A stretch of DNA of 64,000 nucleotides from Streptomyces dengpaensis (lineage in GTDB: Bacteria; Actinomycetota; Actinomycetes; Streptomycetales; Streptomycetaceae), in the NCBI RefSeq assembly GCF_002946835.1, contig NZ_CP026654.1, positions 1-64,000 on the forward strand. The letters are read 5' to 3'. Under the pieces are notes generated by a model. The model ran no database searches, was not told the DNA's origin, and was given only the letters and a program-made list of their open reading frames with translations. A program made the position numbers and the translations under genes. Shown here piece after piece: positions 16,811-25,523 of the stretch; the first letter of the stretch is position 1, and every line of letters begins with the position of its first letter.

Positions 16811-17326
16811 TCAGCGCCCGTCGGCCGTCAGCTGGAGCACGGCCGTATGGCCCTCGCCGACCAGGGCGGGCAACGCCGCGGTGATGGCCGCGTGCTGACG
16901 CGCCACGTCCGCGTCGGGCACCTGTCGCTGCCGCAGCCCCTGGCGGGCCAGGCACGTCGGGAGGGACGCCCTCAGTACGAGGACGACGGTGCCCATGCCG
17001 TGCGCGGCAGCGATGGCGCGTACGGCGGCGCGGCGCTCGGGCTGGCAGTGGGTGCCGTCCACGATCGCCTGTCTCCCGGCGGCGCAGTGGTCTTCCAGTT
17101 CCGCCCACGCCGCTGCCAGCGCCCGCTCGCCGACCGGTTCGGTGCCGGTGTCGCCGCCGGTGAGGCGCTGGTGGCTGTCGTAGGAGACGACCACGGCGCC
17201 CGTCGCCGCGGCGAGCCGTGCGGCGAGGGTGGACTTGCCCGACCCGCTGGCGCCCATCAGCAGTACGCACCGGCCGGGCCCCATCTCGCCGATTACGCAG
17301 GCCAGTTCCTGGGAGAGGATGCTCAT
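16811..17326 (-). CDS. P-loop kinase, polynucleotide-kinase-like, 171 aa
   Basis: Walker A GASGSGKST (residues 25-33) is followed by a DSH motif and by IVDGTHCQP, where Asp and His recall the 5'-hydroxyl polynucleotide kinase/zeta group, then an Arg-rich lid (GLRQRQVP). These enzymes phosphorylate nucleic acid ends or small metabolites; by sequence alone I cannot choose. The start ATG 17326 is divergent from the phosphoesterase gene at 17418. A longer relative is encoded at 37137-38135. Confidence 0.75.
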   Translation of the reverse strand: MSILSQELACVIGEMGPGRCVLLMGASGSGKSTLAARLAAATGAVVVSYDSHQRLTGGDTGTEPVGERALAAAWAELEDHCAAGRQAIVDGTHCQPERRAAVRAIAAAHGMGTVVLVLRASLPTCLARQGLRQRQVPDADVARQHAAITAALPALVGEGHTAVLQLTADGR

Positions 17327-17417
17327 GCCCCGCAGGATCGCGTGGCCGTGTAGCGCTTGTGTCGCACGGTCAGTCCCGGTCTGCTGCCTGCTGGCCGACT
17401 ACACAGAGGAGATCTCC

Positions 17418-18245
17418 ATGCCCGTCCTGCGGGTTGTCACCTTCAACACGCTCTTCGGCGGGCACACGGACTCCGGGTTCGGGCCGGCCGACCGCTGGGA
17501 CGGGCAGATGGCGTTCCTGCGCTCCTTGAAACCGGACATCCTCGCCCTTCAGGAGTGCAACTTCTGGGAGGTACTGGGCAGGCAGCGCCTACACCGTGCG
17601 GTCCGCCAGCTGGGCATGGCCCGCGGCTTCCTCGCGGAGGCCAACGTCACGACGGCCGGCCACCGCTTCCACTCTGCGATCCTGCTCAGCAGCAGGGTGG
17701 CCGTCGATGCCGAGGACGCGGACCGTGCTCGCTACCACCACGTCATGGGCTGGGCGAACCTGCGACTGGCGGGCGTGGAGCTGGAGTTGCGCAACCTGCA
17801 CCTGGACCCGTCCGACCCGCGCAACCGGGCGCGGGAGGTCGGCCCGCTGAAGTTCCTCGCCGGTCCCGGGCGGAAGTCGCTGATCGTCGGGGACATGAAC
17901 TCCATCGGGCTCGGCTTCCCCGAGCCGGACTGGACACGGCTGCCGCCGCACCTGCTCGACTGCCATCTGCGGCCCCCCGGCCACGGCCCCGAGCAGATCG
18001 CCGACCGGGAGGCGGTGGAGCTGCTCGCCCGCGCCGGGTTCGTCGACGCCGCCGCCCGCTTCGGCCAGGAGACGGTTCCCACAGCCGCGTTCGGCGTGGA
18101 CGACGTGCCGCGCCGCCAGGACCTCATCTTGGCGAGCCCGGCCCTGGCCCCCACTCTGGTCGACTACCGGGTGTACAAGGAGGCCGTGGACGGCGGGCTG
18201 TCGGACCACGCCGCCGTGGTCGCTGACTTCGACCTGACCGTGTGA
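17418..18245 (+). CDS. Endonuclease/exonuclease/phosphatase (EEP) family protein
   Basis: A 275-residue EEP-fold metal-dependent phosphoesterase. Family motifs are TFNTLFGG at the start, LALQECN (Glu for metal), LRNLHLDP (His), VGDMNS (Asp, Asn) and the final GLSDHAAV (Asp-His). Members cut DNA or RNA (APE1-like) or act on phospholipids and other phosphates; no signal peptide is seen, so a cytoplasmic nucleic acid or nucleotide substrate is likely. ATG 17418 follows GAGGAGATC. Confidence 0.85.
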   Translation: MPVLRVVTFNTLFGGHTDSGFGPADRWDGQMAFLRSLKPDILALQECNFWEVLGRQRLHRAVRQLGMARGFLAEANVTTAGHRFHSAILLSSRVAVDAEDADRARYHHVMGWANLRLAGVELELRNLHLDPSDPRNRAREVGPLKFLAGPGRKSLIVGDMNSIGLGFPEPDWTRLPPHLLDCHLRPPGHGPEQIADREAVELLARAGFVDAAARFGQETVPTAAFGVDDVPRRQDLILASPALAPTLVDYRVYKEAVDGGLSDHAAVVADFDLTV

Positions 18246-18258
18246 CGCCGCGCGCCGG

Positions 18259-18795
18259 TCAGGCGATGGGGTCGGCGCCGCTCAGGTGGTGGTGGGCGAT
18301 CTGGTGCTTCGCCCACCGTGCCGCGTCCTTCATCAGGGTCCCGCCCGGCCACTGGTCCATGGAGGTCAGTTCCATCCCGCCGAAGCCCTGGGTGATCGGC
18401 TCCCGGTACACCGCGAGGTAGTGGAACAGGACGGACAGCTGCGAGTCGTCGTCCAGGTCGTGCCCGTGCTTCGTCAGCCCGGCGCGGACGGCGTCCTCGA
18501 GGGAGACAGCATCACCCGAGCCGGGCTGCGGGGCCGTGAGCGCGTCGACAATCTTGTCGACCGGGGCGTACTCCGGCCTGCTGATGCCGCCCACACCGGC
18601 GTAGAGGACGAACGCGACGGTGGGCAGGGCGTGCACGAAGGGGCCGCTGCTGTAGTCCTTCGGCCACGCCGGTTCGAGCAGGGTGGCCGACCGGCGTACC
18701 GCCTGTTCCCACGACTCGTTCAGCCACTTCTTCTCCGTCGACACCGGGAAAGCCGTCTTCCCCGCCCGCCACCACAGATCCCGCAAGTCCGTCAT
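18259..18795 (-). CDS. Hypothetical protein, 178 aa
   Basis: Starts at ATG 18795, overlapping the stop of the upstream gene (ATGA). It looks soluble, with an N-terminal Trp/Arg-rich helix, a central hydrophobic stretch (PTVAFVLYAGVGG) and a His-rich C-terminus (HQIAHHHL). No family recognised. It forms a coupled pair with 18792-19541. Confidence 0.65.
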   Translation of the reverse strand: MTDLRDLWWRAGKTAFPVSTEKKWLNESWEQAVRRSATLLEPAWPKDYSSGPFVHALPTVAFVLYAGVGGISRPEYAPVDKIVDALTAPQPGSGDAVSLEDAVRAGLTKHGHDLDDDSQLSVLFHYLAVYREPITQGFGGMELTSMDQWPGGTLMKDAARWAKHQIAHHHLSGADPIA

Positions 18796-19541
18796 GACGG
18801 CAAACCTATGGCCTGCGCGGTTACCCCGTCCCGCGTCTTCGATGACGTTCGGGAGGGAGCCCTTCCGGGCGCGGTCGGCGCGGGCAGCCACCACGGGGGC
18901 GCAACCGGGGCGCGGGTGTTGGGCCAGTCCTCCAGCAGACGGTCGTCCTGATGGTCGTCCTCGTGACCGCGCTCTCGGTCGCAGTACCAGCGGCCCCGGC
19001 CAGAGGAGTGCATCGCCGGGCATGTCAGCTTCCCGCCGAACCGCACCCGGATCTCGTCCTCGATGCCGGGGGCCGGCTCCACGTCGAAGGAGGCCGTCTC
19101 CAGGGCGGACACGACAGCCCGTACCGCGTTCAGCGCCGCCTCCGCTTCGGTATCGGCATCGGCATCGGGCCACACGCGCAGGAAGCCGCCGCGGTACACG
19201 TCCCGGGAGAATGCCGAGCCAGCGATGACGAACGGGTGCCGATGGCGACCGCCGAACAGGGCGCGCTCGATCAGCTCGTTCACGAACTCGTGCGGATCAA
19301 CGAGAACGTAGCCGGTCCGCCGCAACGCACCGCCGCGGCCGTCCTCGTACGGGTGCAGGCGGCGGCCGTCGATATCGCGCGGACGCCGGCCGGTGACCGC
19401 GTCAGCGATCCGGTACCGGTCCGTTCCACGGTCCCGCTCCAGGATCCGTACGTACCGGGGCGAGCCGCTCGCCGACGCGCACGACCGGTAGATCTGGCCG
19501 CGCTGCAGGTGGACCTGCGCGACCGGGAGTTCATCGTCCAC
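18792..19541 (-). CDS. Hypothetical protein, 249 aa
   Basis: The N-terminus (LQRGQIYRSCASAS, then RYVRILERD) looks like a small beta-barrel of the SH3-like kind common in Streptomyces mobile DNA. The C-terminal half holds a Cys/His-containing segment around CDRERGHEDDHQDD that could bind metal. Function unknown. Coupled to the following gene by ATGA. Confidence 0.65.
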   Translation of the reverse strand: MDDELPVAQVHLQRGQIYRSCASASGSPRYVRILERDRGTDRYRIADAVTGRRPRDIDGRRLHPYEDGRGGALRRTGYVLVDPHEFVNELIERALFGGRHRHPFVIAGSAFSRDVYRGGFLRVWPDADADTEAEAALNAVRAVVSALETASFDVEPAPGIEDEIRVRFGGKLTCPAMHSSGRGRWYCDRERGHEDDHQDDRLLEDWPNTRAPVAPPWWLPAPTAPGRAPSRTSSKTRDGVTAQAIGLPS

Positions 19542-19668
19542 AGCATCTCCGGGAGAGTGTTCAGCAGCGTCGAAACCCTATCGGCCCGGACCTGCCCGGA
19601 ACTCCGGCTCGTGAGAGGCGTCCGGCTGTCGCAGCGAGCAGTCACCGGACCGGGCAGTCCCCGCACGG

Positions 19669-21147
19669 TCAGGCCCGCCGGCGGAACAGGCCCCGGAGCC
19701 CGCCAGGTTCCTGGCCGTCGTCCGCCTCCGGCTCCGCCGATACGGCCGCAGCCGCGCGGGCGGCTTCGGCAGCGGCCTGTTCACGGGCGACGTCGTCGGC
19801 GTGGCAGGCCGCGCACACGCCCAGGTCCCCCGCTTCCCACCGACGTCTGCGCATGCTGGTCTCCTCCCAGCGTTCGTCGGTGAACTTCGCCCCGCACCGC
19901 GTGCACACCGGCCGCTGCGCCTCCCGCTCAGCGTCCCGGCGCTGCTTCTCCTCCGCGTCGGCGCGGGCGGCTTGGCGGCGGTAGAGGGCGTCGCCGTCGG
20001 AGTTGTCGAGCGCGGCCGTCAGCGTCACTTCGCCCTCATGTCCCAGCCGCCGCCACACCGCCGCGTCCGCGCCGTGCTCCTGGAGCTGCTCCAGGGTGGT
20101 GACGACAACGGGGACGGCCTGGCCGTAGTCGCGGGCAGTGATGCCCCGGTGGTAGGTGTCGTACCGGCGCGGTGCCCAGTAGCGTCGGCCGGCCTCCTCC
20201 AGCACGGCGACCGTGTTGGCCACCTTCGCCTCCGTGGTGTCCGCGAACACGAACGCCACCGGCGCCAGGCCCTCCCGGCCGGTCGGCGGGTAGACCCGGC
20301 GCCACAGCCGCTTCTCGTGGTCGACGTGCTCGATCGCGTCCGGCCGGGAGCGGGCCAGGTCCGCGGTGTACTTGTCAGTGCCCGGCGGCAGCATTCGGCC
20401 CCACTGCCAGTACCGGCGCAGCTTGTGCACCAGGTCGTGGGCGTCCTCGCTGCGGCGGTCGATCTCCAGCAACATGACCGGCACTCCCGAGGCCGGCGCC
20501 CGCATCACCAGGTCGGCCCGCTGCACGTATCCGTTGCCGAGCCGGTGGGCGACCTCGGTCTGGAAGCCGAGCCGATGCCCGATCCCGGCGCGGTGCAGTT
20601 CGGCGGCAGTCGAGGTGACCGCCGCGGCGTGGTCGTCGTAGCTGCCGCCCAGCAGCGCGCCGGTGACGGGGTGGTACTTCTCCCTGCGCAGCACGGACAC
20701 GCGTATGCCCTTCGGCTCCAGCAGCCGCTTCGCTTCCTGGTGTCCTCGGGCGGTGAGTACCCACACCTGACGCTGGTCGTCCTGTACGGACTCGATCCTC
20801 ACCAGCTGGTGGTCCTGGAGATCAAGGAGGTTGTCCCGTGTCAGCTTGTCGTGCTGGTTGTCCGGTCGGGTCAGCTTCCACAGTTGGTCAGGAGTCGCTC
20901 TCTGAAAGATCCCCAGTGCTTGTATCAGTTCCCTCCGCCTTGGCTCTGTCGAGTTCTTTCTATGTGTAGGACGCCTTTGGCTATGAGGGTTGTCGGAGCT
21001 ACGACGACCCCTTGTCTGTTGGGGCTGGCCTGCGGAAACGCTCGATTCTCGGTGCTGGGGCGCGGAGGGGGTCATGGAGGGGTCTACGGAGGGGGTGTTG
21101 CGGGCGCGGTCACGGGCCTGTTCTGGCTCGCCAGCGGTGCTCGCCAC
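19669..21147 (-). CDS. Replication-relaxation family protein
   Basis: A 492-residue protein of the actinobacterial plasmid replication-relaxation (Replic_Relax) family. A winged-helix region (ALGIFQRATPDQLWKLT and following) at about 75-150 is followed by a nuclease-like alpha/beta core with FQTEVAHRLGNGYVQRADLV and LLEIDRRSEDAHDL, which recalls a degenerate endonuclease fold. The C-terminus has two CxxC pairs (CTRCG, CAACH) and an Ala/Glu-rich tail. Such proteins are found on conjugative plasmids and integrative elements; the name rests on family, not a proved role. GTG start 21147 with AGGAG. Confidence 0.78.
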   Translation of the reverse strand: MASTAGEPEQARDRARNTPSVDPSMTPSAPQHRESSVSAGQPQQTRGRRSSDNPHSQRRPTHRKNSTEPRRRELIQALGIFQRATPDQLWKLTRPDNQHDKLTRDNLLDLQDHQLVRIESVQDDQRQVWVLTARGHQEAKRLLEPKGIRVSVLRREKYHPVTGALLGGSYDDHAAAVTSTAAELHRAGIGHRLGFQTEVAHRLGNGYVQRADLVMRAPASGVPVMLLEIDRRSEDAHDLVHKLRRYWQWGRMLPPGTDKYTADLARSRPDAIEHVDHEKRLWRRVYPPTGREGLAPVAFVFADTTEAKVANTVAVLEEAGRRYWAPRRYDTYHRGITARDYGQAVPVVVTTLEQLQEHGADAAVWRRLGHEGEVTLTAALDNSDGDALYRRQAARADAEEKQRRDAEREAQRPVCTRCGAKFTDERWEETSMRRRRWEAGDLGVCAACHADDVAREQAAAEAARAAAAVSAEPEADDGQEPGGLRGLFRRRA

Positions 21148-21309
21148 GAGGTGCTCCTGGGCGGTGGGGCGGGCCGATCCCGCCGTTCACCTCCTACGGG
21201 TACGACGAACGCCGACGGTGTGACGCCGTGATCCAGGGCTTTGCCGAGCCGTGATCACATCGTGAAGGTGCAGGTGGGAGGAGACTTCTCCCCCGTCCGG
21301 CTCCGGAAC

Positions 21310-21328
21310 TTATCCACAGGTGACCTGG
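21310..21328. promoter_or_regulatory. DnaA-box-like site within an 18-nt element shared with 59276
   Basis: TTATCCACA at 21310-21318 is part of TATCCACAGGTGACCTGG (21311-21328), which is repeated exactly at 59276-59293. Both lie some 50-60 bp before a gene start. A shared regulator or DnaA site is likely; which one is not known. Confidence 0.5.
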
Positions 21329-21386
21329 CAGAAGGTGATCGAAGACGTCGTGACCGGCACGGCGATCGCCCTGTGAGGAGCTGTCC

Positions 21387-21857
21387 ATGTCCCAGACCGC
21401 CGTTACTCCGTTGTTCGCCCCGATGACCCCGGACGCGGTACAGAGTGCCTTCAACTACCTGCGGGCCGTTGAGGCCGAAGATGCCGAAGCCGCAGCCGAG
21501 TTCGCGGCCCAAGCACCGGAGCTGACCCAGATGCTCCTGGACGTCGCCGAGCGCGTCATCATCCCCGTCACCGTCCTGATCCGTGACCGTGAGGAGATCC
21601 CGACCGCGAGCTCGTTCGCCCTGGCAGAGCTCGGAGGCGTCTTGCTGGACGCCCTGTGCTTCTGGCAGGGGAAGACCGGCCCGCAGGTGACCGAGTTCCT
21701 GGCCACCTCGATCATCCACTTCATCGAGCAGATCCTCGCGCAGGAGCACGAGACCGTCGGCGACGTCTTGCACCACCTGCATGACGTCGCCTTGGGCCAG
21801 TCCCTCGATGCGCACCCCGCACCGGGTGCGCATCCGGTGCGCACCACCGACGTGTAG
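21387..21857 (+). CDS. Hypothetical acidic helical protein, 156 aa
   Basis: Starts at ATG 21387 after GAGGAGC. It is acidic and mostly helical (AVEAEDAEAAAEFAAQ), with no membrane segment strong enough to call. No family recognised. It is divergent from the replication-relaxation gene and ends at the border of a palindrome-rich spacer, where its last codons already show the GGTGCGCA repeats of that spacer. Confidence 0.65.
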   Translation: MSQTAVTPLFAPMTPDAVQSAFNYLRAVEAEDAEAAAEFAAQAPELTQMLLDVAERVIIPVTVLIRDREEIPTASSFALAELGGVLLDALCFWQGKTGPQVTEFLATSIIHFIEQILAQEHETVGDVLHHLHDVALGQSLDAHPAPGAHPVRTTDV

Positions 21858-22293
21858 CGCGCACCGCGCCGGGCCGGTGCGGTGCGGTGCGGGTGGTGCG
21901 GACGATGCCGCGCATCGTCCGCACCACGGTGCGCACCACCCGCACTGCGCACCGCACCTGGTGCGCACCGGAATCCGGCCGGGCGCCTATATCACGCACC
22001 CCCTTGTCCGCGACCCGATCGGCGGTCGCAGCGAAAGCTGTCAAGGGGAAACGTGCTGGGTAGCGGACTCTGTCAAGGGGAAACGCGCCGCCGGACCGTG
22101 CCGACAAGGGGTCAGCCGGATGCCCTGCGCACCCGGATTCGGTGCGGTGCGCATCCGGTGCGGCGCGGTGCGCAGGACGATGCAGAACATCGCGCAGGTG
22201 CGCATCGAGTGCGGCGGGGAGAGTGAACTTCATCGCCGGTGCGCATCGAGTGCCCGGCATCGGATGCCGGGCATCGTGCGGTGCACTGCATCG
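21858..22293. repeat. Palindrome- and repeat-rich spacer, possible transfer or control region
   Basis: No gene is seen. GGTGCGCA/TGCGCACC words recur throughout. A perfect 15-bp inverted repeat lies at 21893-21907/21913-21927 (GTGGTGCGGACGATG, five-base loop). A 16-bp direct repeat CTGTCAAGGGGAAACG occurs at 22038-22053 and 22070-22085; on the minus strand each contains TTGACA. The spacer lies beyond the small basic gene next to the MobF relaxase gene, so an oriT-like or regulatory role is possible. Confidence 0.6.
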
Positions 22294-22620
22294 TCACCAC
22301 AGCCATGCACTGGAGTGCCGCAGCCGGGACAGGGCGCGCGCGTCGCGGCGGCTGGCCGCGCTGCCGATGCGGTTCCGCCGGGGGCGGGGCCGACGGGACT
22401 GCCCGGTGAAGAAGCGCCGGCGCCCCGCCCGCTGGAGGCGCTGGCGCTGCAGGTGCAGCCGCTTCTTCTTCTCCGCCTTCGTCAGCGGCTTGCGGGGCCG
22501 CTTCCAGATCGGCTGCCATGGCGCTGGTGCCGGCCCGAGCACGGCGGCACGCTCCTGGGCGCCCTGCCGCATGCGGGCGAGGGCGGTTTCGATCCTCGGG
22601 TCGTCGGGCGAGATGGTCAT
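22294..22620 (-). CDS. Small basic protein coupled to the relaxase, 108 aa
   Basis: Starts at ATG 22620, overlapping the relaxase stop (ATGA at 22617-22620). After an acidic start it becomes strongly basic (KRPRKPLTKAEKKKRL), typical of nucleic-acid-binding accessory proteins. The C-terminal 30 residues run into the repeat region and look less coding. It may help the relaxase at its DNA site, but this is inference. Confidence 0.6.
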   Translation of the reverse strand: MTISPDDPRIETALARMRQGAQERAAVLGPAPAPWQPIWKRPRKPLTKAEKKKRLHLQRQRLQRAGRRRFFTGQSRRPRPRRNRIGSAASRRDARALSRLRHSSAWLW

Positions 22621-24449
22621 CGGACTCCTCCGGTGGGTGTGTTCGGGCCCGGCGCAGGCTGGGCTCCGGGCTGCTGGGTGTGGGGTGCTGGGGCGGGCTG
22701 CGGCCGGGGGCCGTGTGCGGCGGCGCGACGGGCGGCGCCGTCCCGGAGCTTGGCGGCCATCTGGGCAGCGGCGGCCTCGATCAGGCGGCGGCTCTCCTCC
22801 ACCGTGGCGACGTCGGTCGTCTGCTCCTGGTCCAGGCCCGTCTTGCGGACCGCGCGCCCGGTACGGGCCTCGCCCCGGTCCCGCCTCGAGCGCGGCGGTG
22901 GTCCGGCGGGCACGGCGACGGTGTGCGGAAGGGAGCGGGAGCCGAGCCGGTGCGAGCGGCGCACCGCGTTCACGCGGGCGGTCAGGGCGCCGGCGGCGAG
23001 GCGGGCCTTGTCGTAGCGGGACGCCGACCGGGCACGGGTCAGCGGGCGGATCACAGCCTGGTCCTCGATGTCGTGCGGATACAGGGCGCGCAGATCGGCG
23101 GTCATCATCGTCTGGCCAGCCGGGCGGGTGTAGCCGTCGACAGCCGTCTGCACGATCTGTTCGTCCAGGCCGGGCTCGTGCGGGCGGCCACGCAGGATGT
23201 GGGCGAGGTGGCGCCGGGCTTCAGCGAGCAGGTGGTGGCGCTTGAACGCCCCGCGCATCACGTACACCACGGCGGTGATGTCGACGGCCGCCAGCGCTAT
23301 GTCGACCACCGGCCGCACCCGCGCCCACACCGCCGCAGCCGCCGCCCGCGCCCGTTCCGCCAGCCGGTACACCGTGTCCGCGCCGAACGCCCGGATCGCC
23401 GACTTCCGCCAGCCCTCGCGCAGCTCGGACAGCGACCGCGGCGCCTTGCGCTTCGGCGGGCGGGTCCGGTCAGCGGCCTGCCGGTCCAGCGCCTTGGCGG
23501 CCCGCTCCCCCGGCTGGTGCCCGTGCGTCTCTTCGTAGTCGGCGATGAGGATGGGCAGCGCGTCCGCGATCTGCTGACGGCGGGTCGACTGCCAGCCGAT
23601 GAGCCGCTGGTCGATCCCCGCGATCTCAAGGACAGGCCTCCTGCCGGGCGTCACCTCGCGCGGCTCCCACGCCCACCCGAGCCGGGCGGACACCTCCTCC
23701 ATGAAATAGAGGGTGTAGAGGGTGTCGGCCGCGACGATGTGCGTCAGCATCGAGTCCGCGGAGAAGTTGCCCCACGTCCCCTTCGTGTCCGGGCGCTGGG
23801 CACGGATGGAAATCACCGCATGATCGTGAAGTAGCGGTTTTGCGGCTCTGGACTCGTAGTGCCGGAAGATCGCGACGATCAGCCCGTCCTTCACCGGCTT
23901 GCGCTGCTTGCCGCCGCTCCCCCAGCGGATCTCCGCGACCGCCTTCTCCACCCACGCCAGCGTCTTGTCCCGGGCGATGTCCTGGCACAGCTCCAGCACC
24001 CGGCGGGTCGCGTCGTCCAGCAGCGCCCACGCGATCTGAGCGGTCGACGGCGCCCGGAACGTCAGATCCATGGCCAGCCAGGGCGACCGTTCCTTCGCGT
24101 TCTCGGTCTCCGGCGACTTGTTGTGCTCGATGGGCCTGCCCAGCACCGTCGCCCGCCGCGTCTCAGCCGGGCTCTTGCCCGCGTCCAGGAGCTCGCGCTC
24201 GATCCGGTCGGCGTCCGGGTGCCGGCCTTCCCCCAGGAGCAGTTCGGCCTGGCGCTCGGTCACCACGTCCCCGGCCGCCAGGCCGAGCGCGGCCAGGCCC
24301 CGGCCCTTCCAGATCCCGGGCGGGACACCCGCTTCGTCCTGGGCGTCGCGCAGTGGCTTGCCCGCCGGGCGGTGGCCGTCGCCGACCATCACGCCGTTGC
24401 AGTAGTAGGGCCACCCTCCCGGGCCGATCTTCGCTTCGCTGATTGTCAC
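22617..24449 (-). CDS. MobF (TrwC-type) relaxase without helicase domain
   Basis: A 610-residue protein with a TrwC-like relaxase core at about 10-260. Adjacent tyrosines Tyr15/Tyr16 fit the nicking residues. The metal-binding histidines are His197 (FRHYESR) and His208/His210 (LLHDHAV), with the same 11 and 2 spacing as in TrwC. DLTFRAPSTAQ matches the family start of the core. The C-terminal half is basic and low in complexity and has no helicase motifs, so it is a short MobF form. Relaxases nick one strand at oriT and lead it into the recipient; this is unexpected on a telomere-bearing replicon. Confidence 0.75.
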   Translation of the reverse strand: MTISEAKIGPGGWPYYCNGVMVGDGHRPAGKPLRDAQDEAGVPPGIWKGRGLAALGLAAGDVVTERQAELLLGEGRHPDADRIERELLDAGKSPAETRRATVLGRPIEHNKSPETENAKERSPWLAMDLTFRAPSTAQIAWALLDDATRRVLELCQDIARDKTLAWVEKAVAEIRWGSGGKQRKPVKDGLIVAIFRHYESRAAKPLLHDHAVISIRAQRPDTKGTWGNFSADSMLTHIVAADTLYTLYFMEEVSARLGWAWEPREVTPGRRPVLEIAGIDQRLIGWQSTRRQQIADALPILIADYEETHGHQPGERAAKALDRQAADRTRPPKRKAPRSLSELREGWRKSAIRAFGADTVYRLAERARAAAAAVWARVRPVVDIALAAVDITAVVYVMRGAFKRHHLLAEARRHLAHILRGRPHEPGLDEQIVQTAVDGYTRPAGQTMMTADLRALYPHDIEDQAVIRPLTRARSASRYDKARLAAGALTARVNAVRRSHRLGSRSLPHTVAVPAGPPPRSRRDRGEARTGRAVRKTGLDQEQTTDVATVEESRRLIEAAAAQMAAKLRDGAARRAAAHGPRPQPAPAPHTQQPGAQPAPGPNTPTGGVR

Positions 24450-24495
24450 CCGGTCATGGAAACCCGCCCGTGACCTGCATAAAAGTGTGATCCGA

Positions 24496-24526
24496 GGTGC
24501 CTCCCGCAGGGCGGGAGGGCATCACC
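24496..24526 (-). terminator. Hairpin between two minus-strand genes
   Basis: CTCCCGC (24501-24507) pairs with GCGGGAG (24511-24517) and the flanking GGTGC pairs loosely with GCATCACC. It lies after the Xis-like gene and before the relaxase gene. A T-run (ATTTTT) lies on the plus-strand side. Confidence 0.5.
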
Positions 24527-24616
24527 AGATTTTTGCCGCCGCGCCCGCCAGGCGGGCCGTCACGCAAGCCATGGACGGTAGCCCTGCCCTACGTCGGGAC
24601 TACCGGCCGCGCTGAA

Positions 24617-25066
24617 TCAGCTCACGCTGCGCAAGCTGTCCCGCAGGTATTCATGCACGGCTTCCTCAGGCACCCGGAGGGCCCGCCCCACACGGACAGC
24701 CGGAAGATGCCCATTGTGGACCAGGCGGTACACGGCAAGTTTCGAGGACCGCATGATGACGGCGACCTCAGCGACGGTGAGGAGCCGCCCGCCATGCCGC
24801 GGCTGGGGTGCATCCGGCTGTGCGGGCTCTTGCCGGGCGGCTGGTGCAGGCTGCTGTGCATTGGCCTGCGGCTGCGGACCGGGAGATCCGTCCGTGCCCA
24901 CCTGTGTGGTGACTGGTCCGTCCTGGAAGGCGGGGGTGACTCGGGCCAGCGCGTCGACCAGTTGGTGGAGAAAGCCCTGGCGGGCAGGGCGCGATGTCGG
25001 CTGGAAGGCCGGGGTGCTGCGTGCGAGGGCGACGCAGAGCTGGGAGCTGAAGAAGTCACGCCGCAC
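24617..25066 (-). CDS. MerR/Xis-type (helix_turn_helix_17) DNA-binding protein, 149 aa
   Basis: The C-terminal 60 residues are a typical excisionase/MerR-like domain (LLTVAEVAVIMRSSKLAVYR, then VRVGRALRVPEEAV). The N-terminal part has two copies of a short ALARxTPAFQ segment around a Pro/Gln-rich linker, suggesting an internal duplication. I chose GTG 25066 because AAGGAGG lies five bases before it, rather than the earlier in-frame start. It overlaps the membrane-protein gene by 11 bases. It may regulate the transfer genes or bind near a recombination site; no integrase is present. Confidence 0.75.
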   Translation of the reverse strand: MRRDFFSSQLCVALARSTPAFQPTSRPARQGFLHQLVDALARVTPAFQDGPVTTQVGTDGSPGPQPQANAQQPAPAARQEPAQPDAPQPRHGGRLLTVAEVAVIMRSSKLAVYRLVHNGHLPAVRVGRALRVPEEAVHEYLRDSLRSVS

Positions 25067-25523
25067 CAGGTCCTCCTTGCGCGGAAGCGTTGGCCGTCTG
25101 AGCGGGCACGCCGGGGGCCGCTTGCGGCAGGGGTTCCACCGCCTGGTGGGCCAGGCCTTGCCGGAGGAACTGCTCAACGATCTTCGGGGCGGCTATCCCG
25201 ACGGCGAGGGCACCCAGTGGACCGGCGACTTGAGCCGACGCGCCGAACGCGGCCGCCAGGCCCCCGCCCAATACGACCCGGATGACCACGGAGGCCAGGT
25301 AGGCGGTGAAGGCGACTTCGCCCTTCTTCCGCCAGGGGAAGTCTTTGACCCGGTGGATCGCGCGGTACAGGGCCAGGCTCTCCACCGAGGCCGCACCAGA
25401 CAATCCCCACAGCGCCGCCACCCACCACAGCACCAGAGACTCCCCTCCCCCGCCCGACACCGACCCGGCATCCGACACAGGATGCCGCTCCCCATCGGCA
25501 ACCACGAGAGCGGCGACGGCCAT
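25056..25523 (-). CDS. Small membrane protein, 155 aa
   Basis: Two clear hydrophobic segments (LVLWWVAALWGLSGAASV and FTAYLASVVIRVVLGGGLAA) and a weaker third near GPLGALAVGIAAP predict an integral membrane protein. A basic loop (RVKDFPWRKKGE) separates the first two. Position next to an Xis-like gene and a relaxase gene suggests a transfer-related protein of the Spd kind, but I recognise no family. Confidence 0.68.
   Translation of the reverse strand: MAVAALVVADGERHPVSDAGSVSGGGGESLVLWWVAALWGLSGAASVESLALYRAIHRVKDFPWRKKGEVAFTAYLASVVIRVVLGGGLAAAFGASAQVAGPLGALAVGIAAPKIVEQFLRQGLAHQAVEPLPQAAPGVPAQTANASAQGGPGAA

Noticed and set aside
22038..22085. Tandem minus-strand promoters from two TTGACA boxes
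   Set aside because: No -10 boxes at proper spacing are seen; I kept it only as a direct repeat.
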